The translations under genes were made by a program, and so were the position numbers. Shown in pieces: positions 24,701-35,215 of a stretch of 64,000 nucleotides of DNA. Where the stretch lies: NCBI RefSeq assembly GCF_032854445.1, contig NC_088301.1, positions 46,307,116 through 46,371,115 on the forward strand, read 5' to 3'. The notes beneath the pieces are model-generated. The model saw nothing but the letters and a program-made list of their open reading frames with translations. It did no database searches and was not told the origin of the DNA. Position 1 is the stretch's first letter. The number at the start of each line of letters is the position of its first letter. This stretch comes from Liolophura sinensis. Its lineage: Eukaryota; Mollusca; Polyplacophora; Chitonida; Chitonidae.

Positions 24701-27002
24701 TATCAGTGTGTACCAAATCTGTAATCGGTTTAACCGGCCCTGCTCAGTAAGCATTAAACTGGATCCTTCACCACATCCATCACGTGACACATCTCCACAG
24801 CAGACATATACTCGCAACATTTAGATATAATAAACGTCAAAGTGTACATTCTGTGCTCAGAGCAACACTCATTTACCTGATTCACAGATAAATGTGTCAC
24901 TAAATATGACAACATATTCAAATGTCAAAAGAAATTCATTTAGGTGTAATGCGTAAAACGTGTTGCAACCCTTGGTAACAATATTTGAAATGCTAATTGA
25001 AACACTCATTGTAAATGAGTAGTAGAGCATATTCAAATGAAATGAGATATATATTTTGTGATCTGCCAACATACTTTATGTGGGAAGCTTTGCTTTATTG
25101 AGTCAAATGTAAGTGCTACATTTTACTACGTTCATTTTACTACGAAATGTATGCAATCCATAGTTTCCTAGAAGATGAAATCGTACAGAATAACGTTAAG
25201 CTGTGTTAAGAGAATTTGGAATAAAATCATAACTGACGCAAACTGACAGGAGACCGGTTACGGGTTACTATTTGCAAACTATCCTGGACTATTTACTCCC
25301 TTTGCTGTAGTCCTTTATCTTGTATTCCTGCATAAACCAGGTTGATCAAGCTTCCCCTGGGCCTGGGCCTTTTTCATTGTTTTAATATTATTGTATATGG
25401 AATGGGGTGACAACACAACATTTTTAGTAACTCTTCCCTCTTGTCCCATAGAATGCAATTAACATCACTCCATCCTTTTACCATATTCTGAGGCATGGTA
25501 TAAGGGGTGGGGTTGGGGATGGGGGGGCGGTATGCTGGTAATGAATCATTTGCATGAACACTTAGAATAAGACCCTAACTGAGGTAACTTTACAGAAGGC
25601 TGGACCTATCCAACCTATTACTCTCTGTGCTATAGCCTTTTACACTGAATTAATTGCATATACAACGGCTTGGGGAATTTTCCAACATATGTCATATCTT
25701 AGGATTTCTTTACAAATCTGTTCCGTGACATTGACTCCCCTGGGGTCAGGACTGTGTTAGTTCCATTACTCGTACGTTCAATTACCGTCAAAATTCTTCA
25801 ATTTAGCGGGACAAACATGTGGATCCGGTCGACCGAGTCGTCGGCGAAGCCACAATATCAAAATTTCAAGCTGGCAATTCTTTAGATTAAGATTTTTGCA
25901 GCCCTTCACAAGAACAGCCTCTATGGTGTAATTTCCTGTTTGTGATAACTAAAGCCGAAGTGTTATGTTTCAGCGTTGGTTAGTGAGGACACCAAGAGTC
26001 ATGTAAATTTCCTTATACTGTGCGAGTTAGCCTTAATATATACCATATGCTTGACATGCAAATTTTATAACCATCTCTTTCATACTTTACCCAATGCACC
26101 CTTGTGGGGAAAAGAGTGACATTTACTGCCATGAAGATATAAGCGAATAAGTGGTCACGAACTTTCAGATTTATAAGAAAATTAGCAGTTGGCAAAACAT
26201 GCATACAATTAAATATACCATGTTAAAAGAATCTGGGCAAAACAGCCTTCGATGACTGAGCATAAATAATGTTCATGGGAACGCCTGCTTTCTTTGGATG
26301 CATGGTGACATTCAAGACGACAACCATCCAATGTTTTATTTTACTACTTTTGCATGGAATGAAAACTAGTGTTGTATAGTGTGAATGGCAGTGTTCTAAA
26401 AATAAAATTTTAACTTTGATTACAAGGATCATGCTTTTCAAGGAGTGGTTCTGAATTATCCTTGTTGATGTCATATATGGGAAACAATATTGAAAATTAA
26501 GTAAAAAAAAAACTATCGGTATAACATACGCTAAAGATTAAAAACGTCTATCGCCATGAGCAATAGATAATATTAGCAAAACAGGATTTATGAAAAATGT
26601 TTATGATTATCTGTCCTAGGAACTTATTTTTGAGAGTATCTTTTGTACTACATGTATCCAAGCCAACCTCCTTTTGACTTTCAAAAGCATCCAGAAAAAC
26701 GTTTAAGATCACTCTATTCTCTGGTCAATGTTTCAATTTACGTTTTATGAAAACCAAACATACTCACCTCCTCCATTTTTGTAGCATAGGTAAGGGAATC
26801 TCCACACATTCCCCATACCTATACACTGTCCAACACATGACAGAATGAATTCTATTTTGCCTGACCATTGCTCTCGTTCGGGCAAACCGTCATTAACTCG
26901 AACTTCCACGGGACGTTTGTCTGACGACTGTGGGCCATTTGCAGAATACATGGTATTGGGCATATTGTTAAGTTCCATGGTCTCTTTCCCGTCTTTCTCC
27001 AT
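6604..27002 (-). CDS. SLC6A1-like: Sodium- and chloride-dependent GABA transporter 1-like (SLC6 family), 13 exons
   Basis: Na+/Cl--coupled plasma-membrane symporter with 12 membrane helices, expected to take up GABA or a related amino acid. Exons, from 5': 27002-26768, 16754-16623, 15966-15639, 13233-13101, 12836-12702, 12318-12215, 12072-11948, 10958-10846, 9900-9769, 9436-9334, 9126-9026, 7789-7622, 6714-6604. All borders are AG/GT and phases agree; total 1920 nt, 639 residues, usual for SLC6. Seen: TM1 [10 protein letters not shown] (65-74), with Gly62 where amine transporters have Asp; TM3 [12 protein letters not shown], whose Tyr139 matches the GABA-binding Tyr140 of human GAT-1; [10 protein letters not shown] in TM7 with the chloride-site Ser; GLDSQ (431-435) of the second sodium site; five NxS/T sites in extracellular loop 2. 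GAT-1 is the best match by TM3, TM4 and loop wording; betaine or taurine transport cannot be excluded. Exon 2 has two cancelling indels. Confidence 0.93.
6848..7022 (-). mobile_element. Molluscan-type SINE, TAAA-tailed, in GABA transporter intron 12
   Basis: On the minus strand: CATGCTGGCTTCCTCTC at the head side, CAGCAACCTGCGGATG, GGTTTCCTCCCACCAATATG, then GAAATATTCTTGAGAACGGC, GTAAAACACCAATG and a TAAA-repeat tail. The same order recurs at 44824-45000 and 45921-46092, so the family is real. I associate this core and tail with widespread molluscan SINEs. Confidence 0.8.
10283..10345 (+). mobile_element. Short interspersed repeat R3 fragment
   Basis: GAATGATTATGGCTTAACGT, GACATCGGCAATTTTGCAGC, CATCTTGTGGCGAGAAT. 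Related pieces at 35910-35965 and 57058-57115 (GGCTTAA-GCCAC, GGCAATATTTCA). Probably another SINE family. Confidence 0.5.
10420..10640 (+). mobile_element. Dispersed repeat family R1, near full-length copy
   Basis: Members share, in order: GCATAGAG-AAAACCAGAG, GCGACGACAGTGTGATA, GGCAAATGGTCACACGTAAC, CGGTGAAA, GGCCTCTTGT-AATTTACC, CTCAGTTAGG, GTTCATGTAAATGC, GCTTAAGCAGAATTAG and GTTAACTGCAATTTATTAG. No terminal inverted repeat or open frame. TGGCAAATGG resembles an RNA polymerase III A box, and in other copies GGTTCTATTC resembles a B box about 55 bp later, so a tRNA-related SINE is possible. This copy is in GABA transporter intron 8. Confidence 0.7.
11345..11585 (+). mobile_element. R1 repeat copy (GABA transporter intron 7)
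   Basis: CATAGAGAATTAAACCAGAG, GGCAAATGGTCACATGCAAC, CTCATGTAATTGCTTAAATA, TTAAGCAGAATTC. It is followed within 60 bp by another copy in the same orientation. Confidence 0.65.
11640..11825 (+). mobile_element. R1 repeat copy (GABA transporter intron 7, second)
   Basis: AATAAAACCACAAGAGTGCG, GGCAAACAGTCACATGCAAC, CGGTGAAATCCGGTCTCTTG, CTCATGTAAAATGCT, GCAGAATTAAG. Diverged, same orientation as its neighbour. Confidence 0.6.
12450..12540 (+). mobile_element. R1 repeat fragment (GABA transporter intron 5)
   Basis: Head half only: ACACCAGAGCGGCCACGACA, GGCAAATGGTCACAGGTAAC, CAGTGGAAAT. Confidence 0.55.
15639..15966 (-). CDS. SLC6A1-like: GABA transporter exon 3 (TM3 and extracellular loop 2)
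   Basis: The largest exon, 328 nt. It opens with [14 protein letters not shown] and the TM3 core [16 protein letters not shown], then LPWSTC. The long loop carries the Cys pair expected to form the family disulfide (STC...LSC) and NCT, NGT, NTS, NVS and NCT glycosylation sequons. It closes with PVKEFWE, the segment that precedes TM4 in GABA and glycine transporters. The Glu codon is split GA/G with exon 4. Confidence 0.92.
16623..16754 (-). CDS. SLC6A1-like: GABA transporter exon 2 (TM2), with two compensating single-base indels
   Basis: Acceptor TTTCAG/GGGCC, donor AAAG/GTATGA. The frame set by exon 1 reads [13 protein letters not shown], then becomes unrelated (ASQCTSWSL and onward). The next frame over carries the expected SLC6 text: [12 protein letters not shown], then [12 protein letters not shown]. 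The frame needed by exon 3 is the first one again. One base is missing near 16713 (a GG expected in GCCGGC reads as a single G) and one T is extra at 16628-16630 (TTTC for TTC). Net length is unchanged, so only about 28 residues are affected. Both changes are homopolymer-length changes, which suggests base-calling error rather than gene death. Confidence 0.85.
16755..26767 (-). other. Intron 1 of the GABA transporter gene, 10 kb
   Basis: No nested gene is supported. It holds a G-run at 18027-18038, the inverted R1 fragments at 25.2-25.65 kb, and a stretch at 23280-23720 of higher G+C and complexity with no repeat likeness, which may be regulatory. First introns of transporter genes often carry enhancers; that is inference. 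Confidence 0.5.
25232..25650 (-). mobile_element. Two inverted R1 fragments in GABA transporter intron 1
   Basis: 25232-25330 has GACAGGAGACCGGTTACGGG then TTTGCAAACTATC and TTTACTCCCTTTGCTGTAGT. 25545-25650 has GCATGAACACTTAGAATAAG, ACCCTAACTGAGGTAAC and TTACTCTCTGTGCTATAG. Between them lies unrelated sequence with a G-rich run at 25501-25530. Confidence 0.5.
26768..27002 (-). CDS. SLC6A1-like: GABA transporter exon 1: start codon, N-terminal tail, TM1
   Basis: The ATG at 27002-27000 sits in a good context (ACCACAATGG: A at -3, G at +4) and is preferred to an in-frame TTG 15 nt upstream. The exon encodes about 45 hydrophilic cytoplasmic residues, then the SLC6 signature around residues 47-78 ([10 protein letters not shown], then [10 protein letters not shown] and KNGG). 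It ends in GGAGGAG before donor GTGAGTATG, phase 1, at the conserved NGGG/AFLIP boundary. Confidence 0.92.
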
Positions 27003-27038
27003 TGTGGTCAAATGCAAACAATCGCTTTTTAAGACAAC

Positions 27039-27101
27039 TTAGCTTTCTGCACAAGTCTTGATCGTCCTACTTCTTCGGCAAATTCTCAAGAGCGCGGTCA
27101 T
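27039..27101 (-). promoter_or_regulatory. Upstream ORF in the putative 5' leader of the GABA transporter
   Basis: ATG at 27101-27099 (context TTCCATGA, weak) opens a 20-codon frame, MTALLRICRR then SRTIKTCAES, ending TAA at 27039, 36 nt before the main ATG and not overlapping it. If transcription begins upstream of 27101 and there is no 5' intron here, this uORF would reduce initiation at the main start. Confidence 0.35.
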
Positions 27102-27499
27102 GGAAGTGCTCGCCGTTTAACTTGATCGTAAAAAGTACGCGGGTGGTCAGTTCCACTTGCTTGTGTTAGCGGCCTCGTAAATTCAGCAAGAATTTATCCA
27201 AATAAACAGTGGAAATTTTATCCAGACAGACGTTTAACAGGATGAGGCCCAGCGCAACTTGAATATCACTTAACCCAACCTGTCACTAAGCATTTAATCT
27301 TAAAGATGTACTAAATGTCCAAGTGTGTTGTACTTATTCCTGTAATAGTTCGAAAAGCAGACTTCAAAACTCTCACGCCTAAGTAATTCCTCAGCAGGTT
27401 CCTCGGCAGTTCTGAAACAGAGATTGCTTATACGGATGGCCCGTGACAAGGTAACACGCCAAGAAAAACAGCTGTTGGTTCCACGGGAGAGTTCCTAAA

Positions 27500-27840
27500 A
27501 AACCCTAAACTTGAAACGCACTGAGACTTCCCACACTGTTAAACTCTGACGGCAGGCCGAATAACGGTCTCTCGAGATTATACCTTAGCCCCCGCCGCTT
27601 GCATCTTGCCATATGAAACCTTCCAGTCGATACAGGCGGCCAGCCACATCTTATTTGCATGGTCCTGTCGCGTTGAGGGCCGCGACTGACGATATTCGGC
27701 AAAAGCCGATACAACTTTGTACGTCAATTCCACGCCCTACACCGTTTTTTTCAATGCTCTATCAGACTGCGACTGTGCCGTCCCGAGTTCATGAACTGGT
27801 GTCTTCCATATTGGGCCTCCCGCAGAAATGACTAATGGCA
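27500..27840 (-). promoter_or_regulatory. CpG-rich block upstream of the GABA transporter, candidate promoter or enhancer
   Basis: In an AT-rich window this 340 bp block is clearly richer in G+C and CpG (for example GTCGCGTTGAGGGCCGCGAC near 27667-27686) and contains a perfect POU octamer ATTTGCAT at 27653-27660. It lies 0.5-0.8 kb 5' of the start codon. It also contains 69-73 codon frames on both strands that I do not think are genes. The regulatory role is inferred from position and composition only. Confidence 0.3.
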
Positions 27841-29304
27841 ACCGTGTGATCCCGAGAAAACACACTTCCCCAACCAGATAATAATAGGTTTAGTGAAGGG
27901 AAAATTGCACCTATTATAGAACAAATGTGTGGCTAGCGTTTTGTTACATAGAGCGGAATAACTGTGGTTGAAACCGTATCACATGCTTTAATGGTAGCCT
28001 TACCCCCAAATAGCTCGCAGTGTGTCACCACACTGACAAGTACCTTGGTAAATGACAAACGTAAATTGAAAAGTATATTACATTATTATCTCAACAAAAA
28101 TTGATGTGTTCGAAAGTACATGGCCTGTAAGTGCTGACGTTGCGTATATCATTCGTTTTATTTCAACAAAACAAAAGTATCACTGTATCATTGTGGTCGT
28201 ATATGTACATGTATTTACTTAACAACGTTTATTTAATATCTCTAGAAAGTAAATACTTTGAAGCACAAAAATGACGAATCCTTCATCATTGAAATTTAAA
28301 GTACCCAAATTTAAATTCTGTGAATTGTACTGTAAGTAAGGATACACGAAAAGGCACAACGTCCCATTACTGCCGTGGAAATTGGTACCGTGATTATTAT
28401 ACGAAGTTAGGAGGGTATACTGTAATCACTCTTTCTGTCTGTCAGACTGTCTGTGTGTCTGTCAGACAATCACCCTCATATAGAACTGCGTCACAGTGCT
28501 TTCCCTGTATTCAGATTTTGTTCATGCATCCTTTCTCAAACTACGGCGCCGATTTTGATGGAACTTACCATACATCTTGCCTATCATCTGAACTTGTGCA
28601 TGCCTAAGTTTAATTGCAATCGGATAATTATTTGCATGATTACTTCCGTTCAGGTATTTAGCTCAGTGATGGATTTTCATGTACATTGTATTCTCCTCTG
28701 ATGGTTACATTTCTCCATCTAAACTGGATGTACCAGTAGTGCAAGCTGTGCAAACTACGAATGAATGAAACAATCTATACAATAAACCAAGGAAAATGAG
28801 ATCATATCCTTAATTTGAGGTTTTCTTAGTTTTCTTTCTTTTCTTTTTAGAAATGTTGGGGGATGGAAAGATGGTATTTCGGACATCCGGATTCTAGTTA
28901 CCTGTCGAATTCTGTTCAGTTACGAAGAAAACAGTGCATGAATTTCGGTTTTCACATCTATGCACCGTGAACTAGCTTTGAATTAGGTTGTTGATAGTTC
29001 AAATATAGAAGGCTTTATGATACAAAAACAGATATTAACCAAGTTTGGCAGTTCCTTTTAGGTAGTGATTTGGGGGTGAATGGATTTGTTTTCTATAATA
29101 CTGAACGGTCCCCAATTGGTCTGTGCGTACGAGATCATGAAAGTGCGAACAAAATCTATAAAATAGTTTTTCTATTTCGTTACACGTCTGGTACACAGCC
29201 AAAGATGTAAGGTCCATATTAATTTTAGAAGATATGGGGGCTTACAAATACTAAAAATAAATCTGCATTATAATTAAAGATGTACATGTACAGCAAAGTG
29301 AGTC

Positions 29305-29525
29305 AAACATGAACATCGACGACAGCGTGATAGCTGGCAAATGGTCGCACCTCACCGGTGAAATATGGTCTCTTGTCAGTTTACCTCAGTCAGGGTTTTC
29401 ATTGTAACTATTCGTGTAAATGCTTAAACAGTATCAAATTACTCACCCCTAGCACAATGGCTTAAGCAGAATTTTGAATAAAAATGTTGTCATGATAAAC
29501 TGCAAGTTATAAGATGTCACTGGTG
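29305..29525 (+). mobile_element. R1 repeat copy, well preserved
   Basis: GACGACAGCGTGATAGCTGG, CAAATGGTCGCACCTCACCG, GTTTACCTCAGTCAGGG, GTGTAAATGCTTAAACAGTA, CCTAGCACAATGGCTTAAGC, ending near GATGTCACTGGT. Useful for setting the downstream limit of the family. Confidence 0.7.
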
Positions 29526-29654
29526 TAGAATCACTCAAAATGCCGTGTTGTCATCACATTTAACATACAATCACATTAAAAAAAGTAAAGGAACCAGGCC
29601 TCAGGATGTTTAGTCCACCAGCACAGTCCTGGTTTGCACAGGAATACAATATGA

Positions 29655-29815
29655 TTAAAGACATATAGCATAGAGTAAAACCGGAGTGGTGACAACAGTG
29701 CGATAGGGCTGCCATATGGTCACACGTAACCTGTGAACCTTAGCTAGGGTTCTATTCTAACTGTTGATGTAAATGCTTACAGAGTAGCAAATTACACGCC
29801 TTCCGCATATCATAC
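29655..29815 (+). mobile_element. R1 repeat copy
   Basis: CATAGAGTAAAACCGGAG, ACAACAGTGCGATAGGGCTG, ATGGTCACACGTAACC, then AGGGTTCTATTCTAACTGTT (the B-box-like part), GATGTAAATGCTTACAGAGT. Truncated at the 3' side. Confidence 0.65.
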
Positions 29816-32794
29816 TCTTTTATATAATAACTCTTTTATATGGAAATCAGTTAAACGTAAAGAAGTTACTGAAGAATTTCTAAACGTTTAACCGGGTTTA
29901 AAATAAAAAAGAATTCATTGTTTGAATCACATCAGTTGTTGCCACGACTGTAGGCTACATTCACATGGGTCTGTCATAAGATTTCTGTTGTGAACACACC
30001 AACTCTTAAAAGATGTATCACTCAACACTGATACTGTATCATACCATCACGTGAAACTTTTCTGTGTACAGAGAAGGATAGGATGTACCCCGAACATATC
30101 CATGACGCGAGCAAGCGTACACTAAATACATTACACTAAGTCATGCATTTTGGTATGAGAATTTTGTCGAGAATGATACGGTCGATATACTCGTTTCTGA
30201 TAACACGCCTTTCCTCTTGGAAAAGAAATTAGAAACGTAGGTGATCGTCTGAAAAATTTGAGAACTTTGCTTCTGGTGAAGATTATGTAAAGCCAAATTG
30301 GGATTAGATCCCCAGGCAAGTTACAGATTAAGTTTTTTTCTGAAGACGTGCCACAGCGTGCGATATAAGGATGAAAATGTGTACAAAACTACCCGCAGTT
30401 AAGCAGACAAGCCAGGTTTGATACAAGGGCAAGGTGTATGTCAATCGCGTGTTGAATATGTAATAGACATTTGCTGCCTTTCAGCCATAATAAAATGTTA
30501 CATGTGTACTGAAAAACTCCATGAAAACCATGAACACATCACACTGTATACTACTAACTAGCCATTGGATGAAGATGTTTTGTCTCATCATGGCAGGGTT
30601 GTGGGCGATGTTGCGAAGAGAGGGTGCCATGCTGCCAAACGATGGCAGGATGTCTACTCTACATCATCGCTCCATGAAATCTTCTTTGCAGTTTCTAACG
30701 TTGACCCTCATGCCGTTACTGCTATCCCAGATAGTAGTACTACTGGGGGCGACGATGAGATGTTGGGACATCGGTCTTATATATAATTTTCTCGTGTTTG
30801 TCAGTCAATTTACAAAAAACAAGGTGTTAAACATAGCACAAAATAACGGAAAATTTAGCTTGATAGATAATCCTTAATGTGTCATTGTCACCAAAATATT
30901 CGGTATTTTTGTGTTATTACAGAATGACATAATTATCGGGTATTTTCTCAAGAAGTAAAAATCACAATGTTTTTCTTAATCCCACCCCACCATTGTACGT
31001 TAAGTGAATGTTTAAAAATAACAAAAAAAAAAAACAACAAAAAAACAAACAAACTGAAAATTCGGCTAGAATATTTAAATGAAGCGCTGCCAATTCAGTG
31101 CAAATGAAGCACGCGCACATCGCTCGGTAAACTTCATGCGTAAACAAAAATAGCTGATTACAAGCGTTAAAGAAGGATTTACGGCTCGCTCGTGACAGGA
31201 TCGATCAAAAAGAGCCGTAAAAGAGAGCTCGACAGGTTGACAAGCAAGTCTAGAGTTGTAATTAGTGGTCAGTTTAAACGGTGGAGTACATTGAAGAAAG
31301 AAAAGTATCTCCGGGACACGATGATATCGCAAAAATACTGCTTGATAGGTAGGTGAAAGTGCCGCTGTTGTGAAGAGGAGGGTTAAACTTCGTTAAGACA
31401 CATGTTTCTGACTCTTAGTTTCATGAGAAGATTATTCATAACCTTTTCTCAATGCTGTTTAAACTGCTGTACTCTGCATGTACCTTTATATATCAGTATT
31501 CGAAATTAACCGAGTTCGTCGACTGCTCGAAAGTGAGTCAGGGAACTTTGCGAATGCTAAGCTTATACTTAGGGCTCTTCCGGCTGAATATTGATGAGGC
31601 AAAATGGCCCACTCTCTTTGTGTTAAATTCGAATAATGGCAGGACTTCTCCGGGCTCGTACAATCCAAAATCCAAATTTTGGGCGACCATGTCACTTTAA
31701 CACATCTGTATTTAAAATTGTGAGAGAAATTTAATGATGGGACTGCACGAAACCTTAATAATATCGAGTATACACAGAATCAAAACACAATAAAACAATA
31801 AAAAATTCATGACCCCACACATAGATTGAATCTGTGAATTCTTAGCTTCCAAATAAGTCTACTCTTTACATGAGTGAATTTCTCTTATTTTGAAAGTGGA
31901 AAATACGCTAAGGTGAACTGCCGAGACCAGATAGATACATACTTTTTGTTTTAGCTTTAGTTACACCTCGTTTTGGAAACTGACCTTGCTATTATTGACC
32001 TGGAGCGCCCTTATTGGTTGACGGCAGGTGTACGAATGTCTGTTTCTACACACAGCTAAAGAGCTTTCATGCAGATTATAACACGCCAAAGGTATTGTTC
32101 GCACGTGCTGTGAGAGACTTTACTATCAAATAACCATAAATGTGGGGCTCCTGAGATCGTATACCACCTCTACTAGCTGTCATTTGTCTCCCATCCGAAG
32201 ATCTTGTCTTACTACGTCTGTAACAGATTTCTGTTTAATGATTTGACCTGAATACTGCCCGGATGTTTCCATGTTTCACGTTATTTACAATGTTGACCTA
32301 GGTATCAGCACAGGTAGGGTTCCTGTACATGGCTTGTACGTTTTATGTGTTAGTTCCTGTTTGTCGTGTGACGATTTCACGCAATTAATGTCACAAGTTA
32401 TTACAACAAAAACTTTCCATTCAGGAATATTTCATCAAACGCCTATTCGATATAAATTTGAAATGTTTTACGATTAGTATAGTTATATTATAAATATACA
32501 TCGACAGAATGTCAGAGCCTCGGACATTCTAGTCCATATTTGTGTCTTGGGGCTGTATATTTTGAATAAAATCGCACCTTGGATACATGGGCAGTTGCAA
32601 TCACTTATGCATCGATGATGAACCTAATTTGATTAACTACAATTCATGAACTAGCGAGATACACCATTTTGCATTCGGCATGTTTAAAATTGTCGATGTC
32701 GCATCAAATTCCTTACAATATATAATTTTTTATTTTTTTCGTGTTCAACTTTAATTTGGAACTTGATCTTGCCATTATTGACTCGTAGCGTCAG

Positions 32795-33020
32795 TTATTG
32801 TAAAGCTGGTGATTGTTTAAGAATGTCTCCTATGCCACTGCTTTTAATGCCTTCTTGGTGAATGAAAAATTTGTAGCAAATCAGCAGAACGATAATACCA
32901 AGAAAAAGGATTAAGGGGAAGTGGTTGTACTTTCCGATTCGGTGATCCACACTCTTCGTCCGTCATTCGGAACTGATGTGGTTCTGTGTCTGCTTCTGTG
33001 TCTGTCTTCTCAGTAGATGT
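32795..33020 (-). pseudogene. Candidate orphan exon with a membrane segment and one frame break
   Basis: Very good acceptor GATTTTTTTCCAG at 33021, then TSTEKTDTEADTEPHQFRMT and DEEC in phase 0. One base later in register, the sequence reads DHRIGKYNHF, then the hydrophobic stretch PLILFLGIIVLLICYKFF and HQEGIKSS, to a TAA at 32795. Dropping one G of the GG in TGTGGATC would join the two. No upstream exons were found and no family is recognised, so it may be a relic, an error-bearing exon or chance. The last residues overlap an R2 repeat. Confidence 0.3.
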
Positions 33021-34639
33021 CTGGAAAAAAATCAATCAATAAATCATTTGTGTTACTAATTCGAATCGGAATTCTCCAATTGCTAAGACAGAGCAATAAG
33101 TTAAATCACCTATAAGCTATAGTTCATGCGCACTCTCTAGAATAAGGGTACTGCATGCCTGAGAGGTGATCATGTCATTTGTATCTCCTGTCCGCCTTCC
33201 ATATACAGGGCATCTCAGACCTGGATTACCCAGGCACTGTAGCCTGTAACTTGTCTGGCAGATTTATATGCCATATTTCCAGGTTAAGAGGTGGCTACGT
33301 ACAGAAGACAACTTGGTCTTGACGTCTGCAGTTTGGCGTTGGACAATTGGCAAATCGAAACTTCAAATCGGTTACTGAAGCGGACCAGTGTGGCGGGAAG
33401 ACCGGGCTTTCTAACTCGATGAATCGGAACTAATTCTTGATCACAAATCTGCCTCATCCGTTCAGGATTCTACTCGGGCGCCGTGTAATAAGTCAGCTTT
33501 CTGTCAACACCCGTAATTCTCTGGCCTCCGAGTAAAATGTCGCCTCATTCAACTCGCTTTTAATAGATAGTATCGCCTTGAGACCATTAACAATTAACGG
33601 GGAATCTTGATTGCAGACGCATCTTTAAATCCCTCCCATGGCAGAGAGACTCGTGCCTAGCACTATCAGAGGTATGACCAAACCAGCCGTGTATGGGGCC
33701 TATCTTTTGTTGCAAAGACCCATATAGTGACAGAATCAATTATCCTCGGTAAATAACTATTAAACTCAAGATCATAAAAGTTGCAAGAAACCGTATTTTT
33801 TCTTCATTCAGCATATTGGATACCGTAGAACAGGCTGCCATAAGTTCTGCTTTTTCCAGTTTTTCAAATCATGCAGTAAAAAGGCTTCTCCTGGCAATTT
33901 TAACGACAAGAGAGTACACAACGCGCAATTCGGGCTATTGGGTCCAAGATTTGCCTCCGCACTAAGAGTGAAGGATCACTGATTGGGTAATACTGCCATA
34001 CAGACATTTTAGGTTGTTGAGACAGTATAGATTTCTGCACTGTTAGTTGCACCTAGTTAAAATATTTCAGAATTTTTTCTGTTTTGGATAGAACTGAAGA
34101 CTTTTTGCCAGTGTTACTTCCCACCCGCTGGAGGTAACGAAGGTAACAAAATGACTTCACTTCCTGCGACCACAGCTTAAAACTGGTGGTAATGCTTGGT
34201 CGATCTTTTGATATGTTGTCTTATGTTGAAAAGTGCAAGGTGCATATGGTTTTATGGCATTTTACCTCTCGAAGGTTATGAGATATACATGCATATTTTT
34301 GAGTTTGAAGTTTATTACATAAACAGTAAGGAAAAGCAATGCCCTTGTATAATCTATACAGGGAGTAGTTAGAGAGGGGGGGGGGGTCTATGAGTATGTT
34401 CACTGAATATGAACAGCAGTGGGGTCATACTAAACACCGACCGCAACAGACTGTGGCCAACCGTGGCCGACCGCGGCTGCGTTAAGTCCGATCGCGATTG
34501 TATGATAGGCTGTTACGCCTGTTATGCCTTCATTTTTAAACGCAACTGAGCCGCTGTGGAAGTCGGTACGTTTTGGTTGAATCGGTCGCACGAATGTTTG
34601 ACTCGCAAAATCCCCGTCAAGGCTTTCAAACATCGTTTA

Positions 34640-35215
34640 ACTTTTGTTGTCTCAACAGCAAGTTGAATGCTGTTGTGGTAAGTTGAGTATTCCGTTTACT
34701 CTATAAATGAGATAGGTCTACATGGTCCAACACTGTTGTCATGTGTTGAACTATATTGAGCTGTGTTTCTTTACCAAACTTTCGATAAATTGGAGGGAAA
34801 TTTCCATCTTTCTCTCAAATGCATGAGAAACAATCACAAGCAGCCGAAAGAATCGTGCCGTGGATTTATCGGCTGTGCCTTTTGCCATGGCCATACCCCT
34901 GTATCAATGAAACTGTCTCATCGTGAGACCAGTTTCTGTCTTTCGCCTTTGGTGCAGCCATTTTGCCCAGGTCACGTGCCTTAAGACGGTTATTATTATT
35001 TCCCACTCGCCCGCTGATTGGTTATATTCACTCAGCTTGGCATGCACATTTTCAGCAATGTTGGATGATGTTGAGTATTGTTGAAAGGAGTTAAAGAACC
35101 CGTCCAAGCTACACAACACGGCTCAACTTGTTCACTCAACTTGAAGTTGACTCTTCAACAAAAGAGTCAACAAAAGTTGAGAGATGTTGGATAATCTGGA
35201 CGGGGCTTATATCTT
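34640..35215. mobile_element. Terminal-inverted-repeat element, copy 2
   Basis: Matches copy 1 at 1-600 without its insert, and has the right end copy 1 lacks: GTTGAGAGATGTTGGATAAT then CTGGACGGGG. Reversed, this resembles the left end of copy 1 (GTCCCGTCCACACTAC). Many short CAAC-TGTTG motifs occur near the ends. No transposase frame, so non-autonomous. I cannot assign a superfamily. Confidence 0.65.

Noticed and set aside
30565-30786. 73-codon plus-strand frame MDEDVLSHHGRVVGDV
   Set aside because: Acceptable composition, but two overlapping frames are equally open and no homology or borders are visible.
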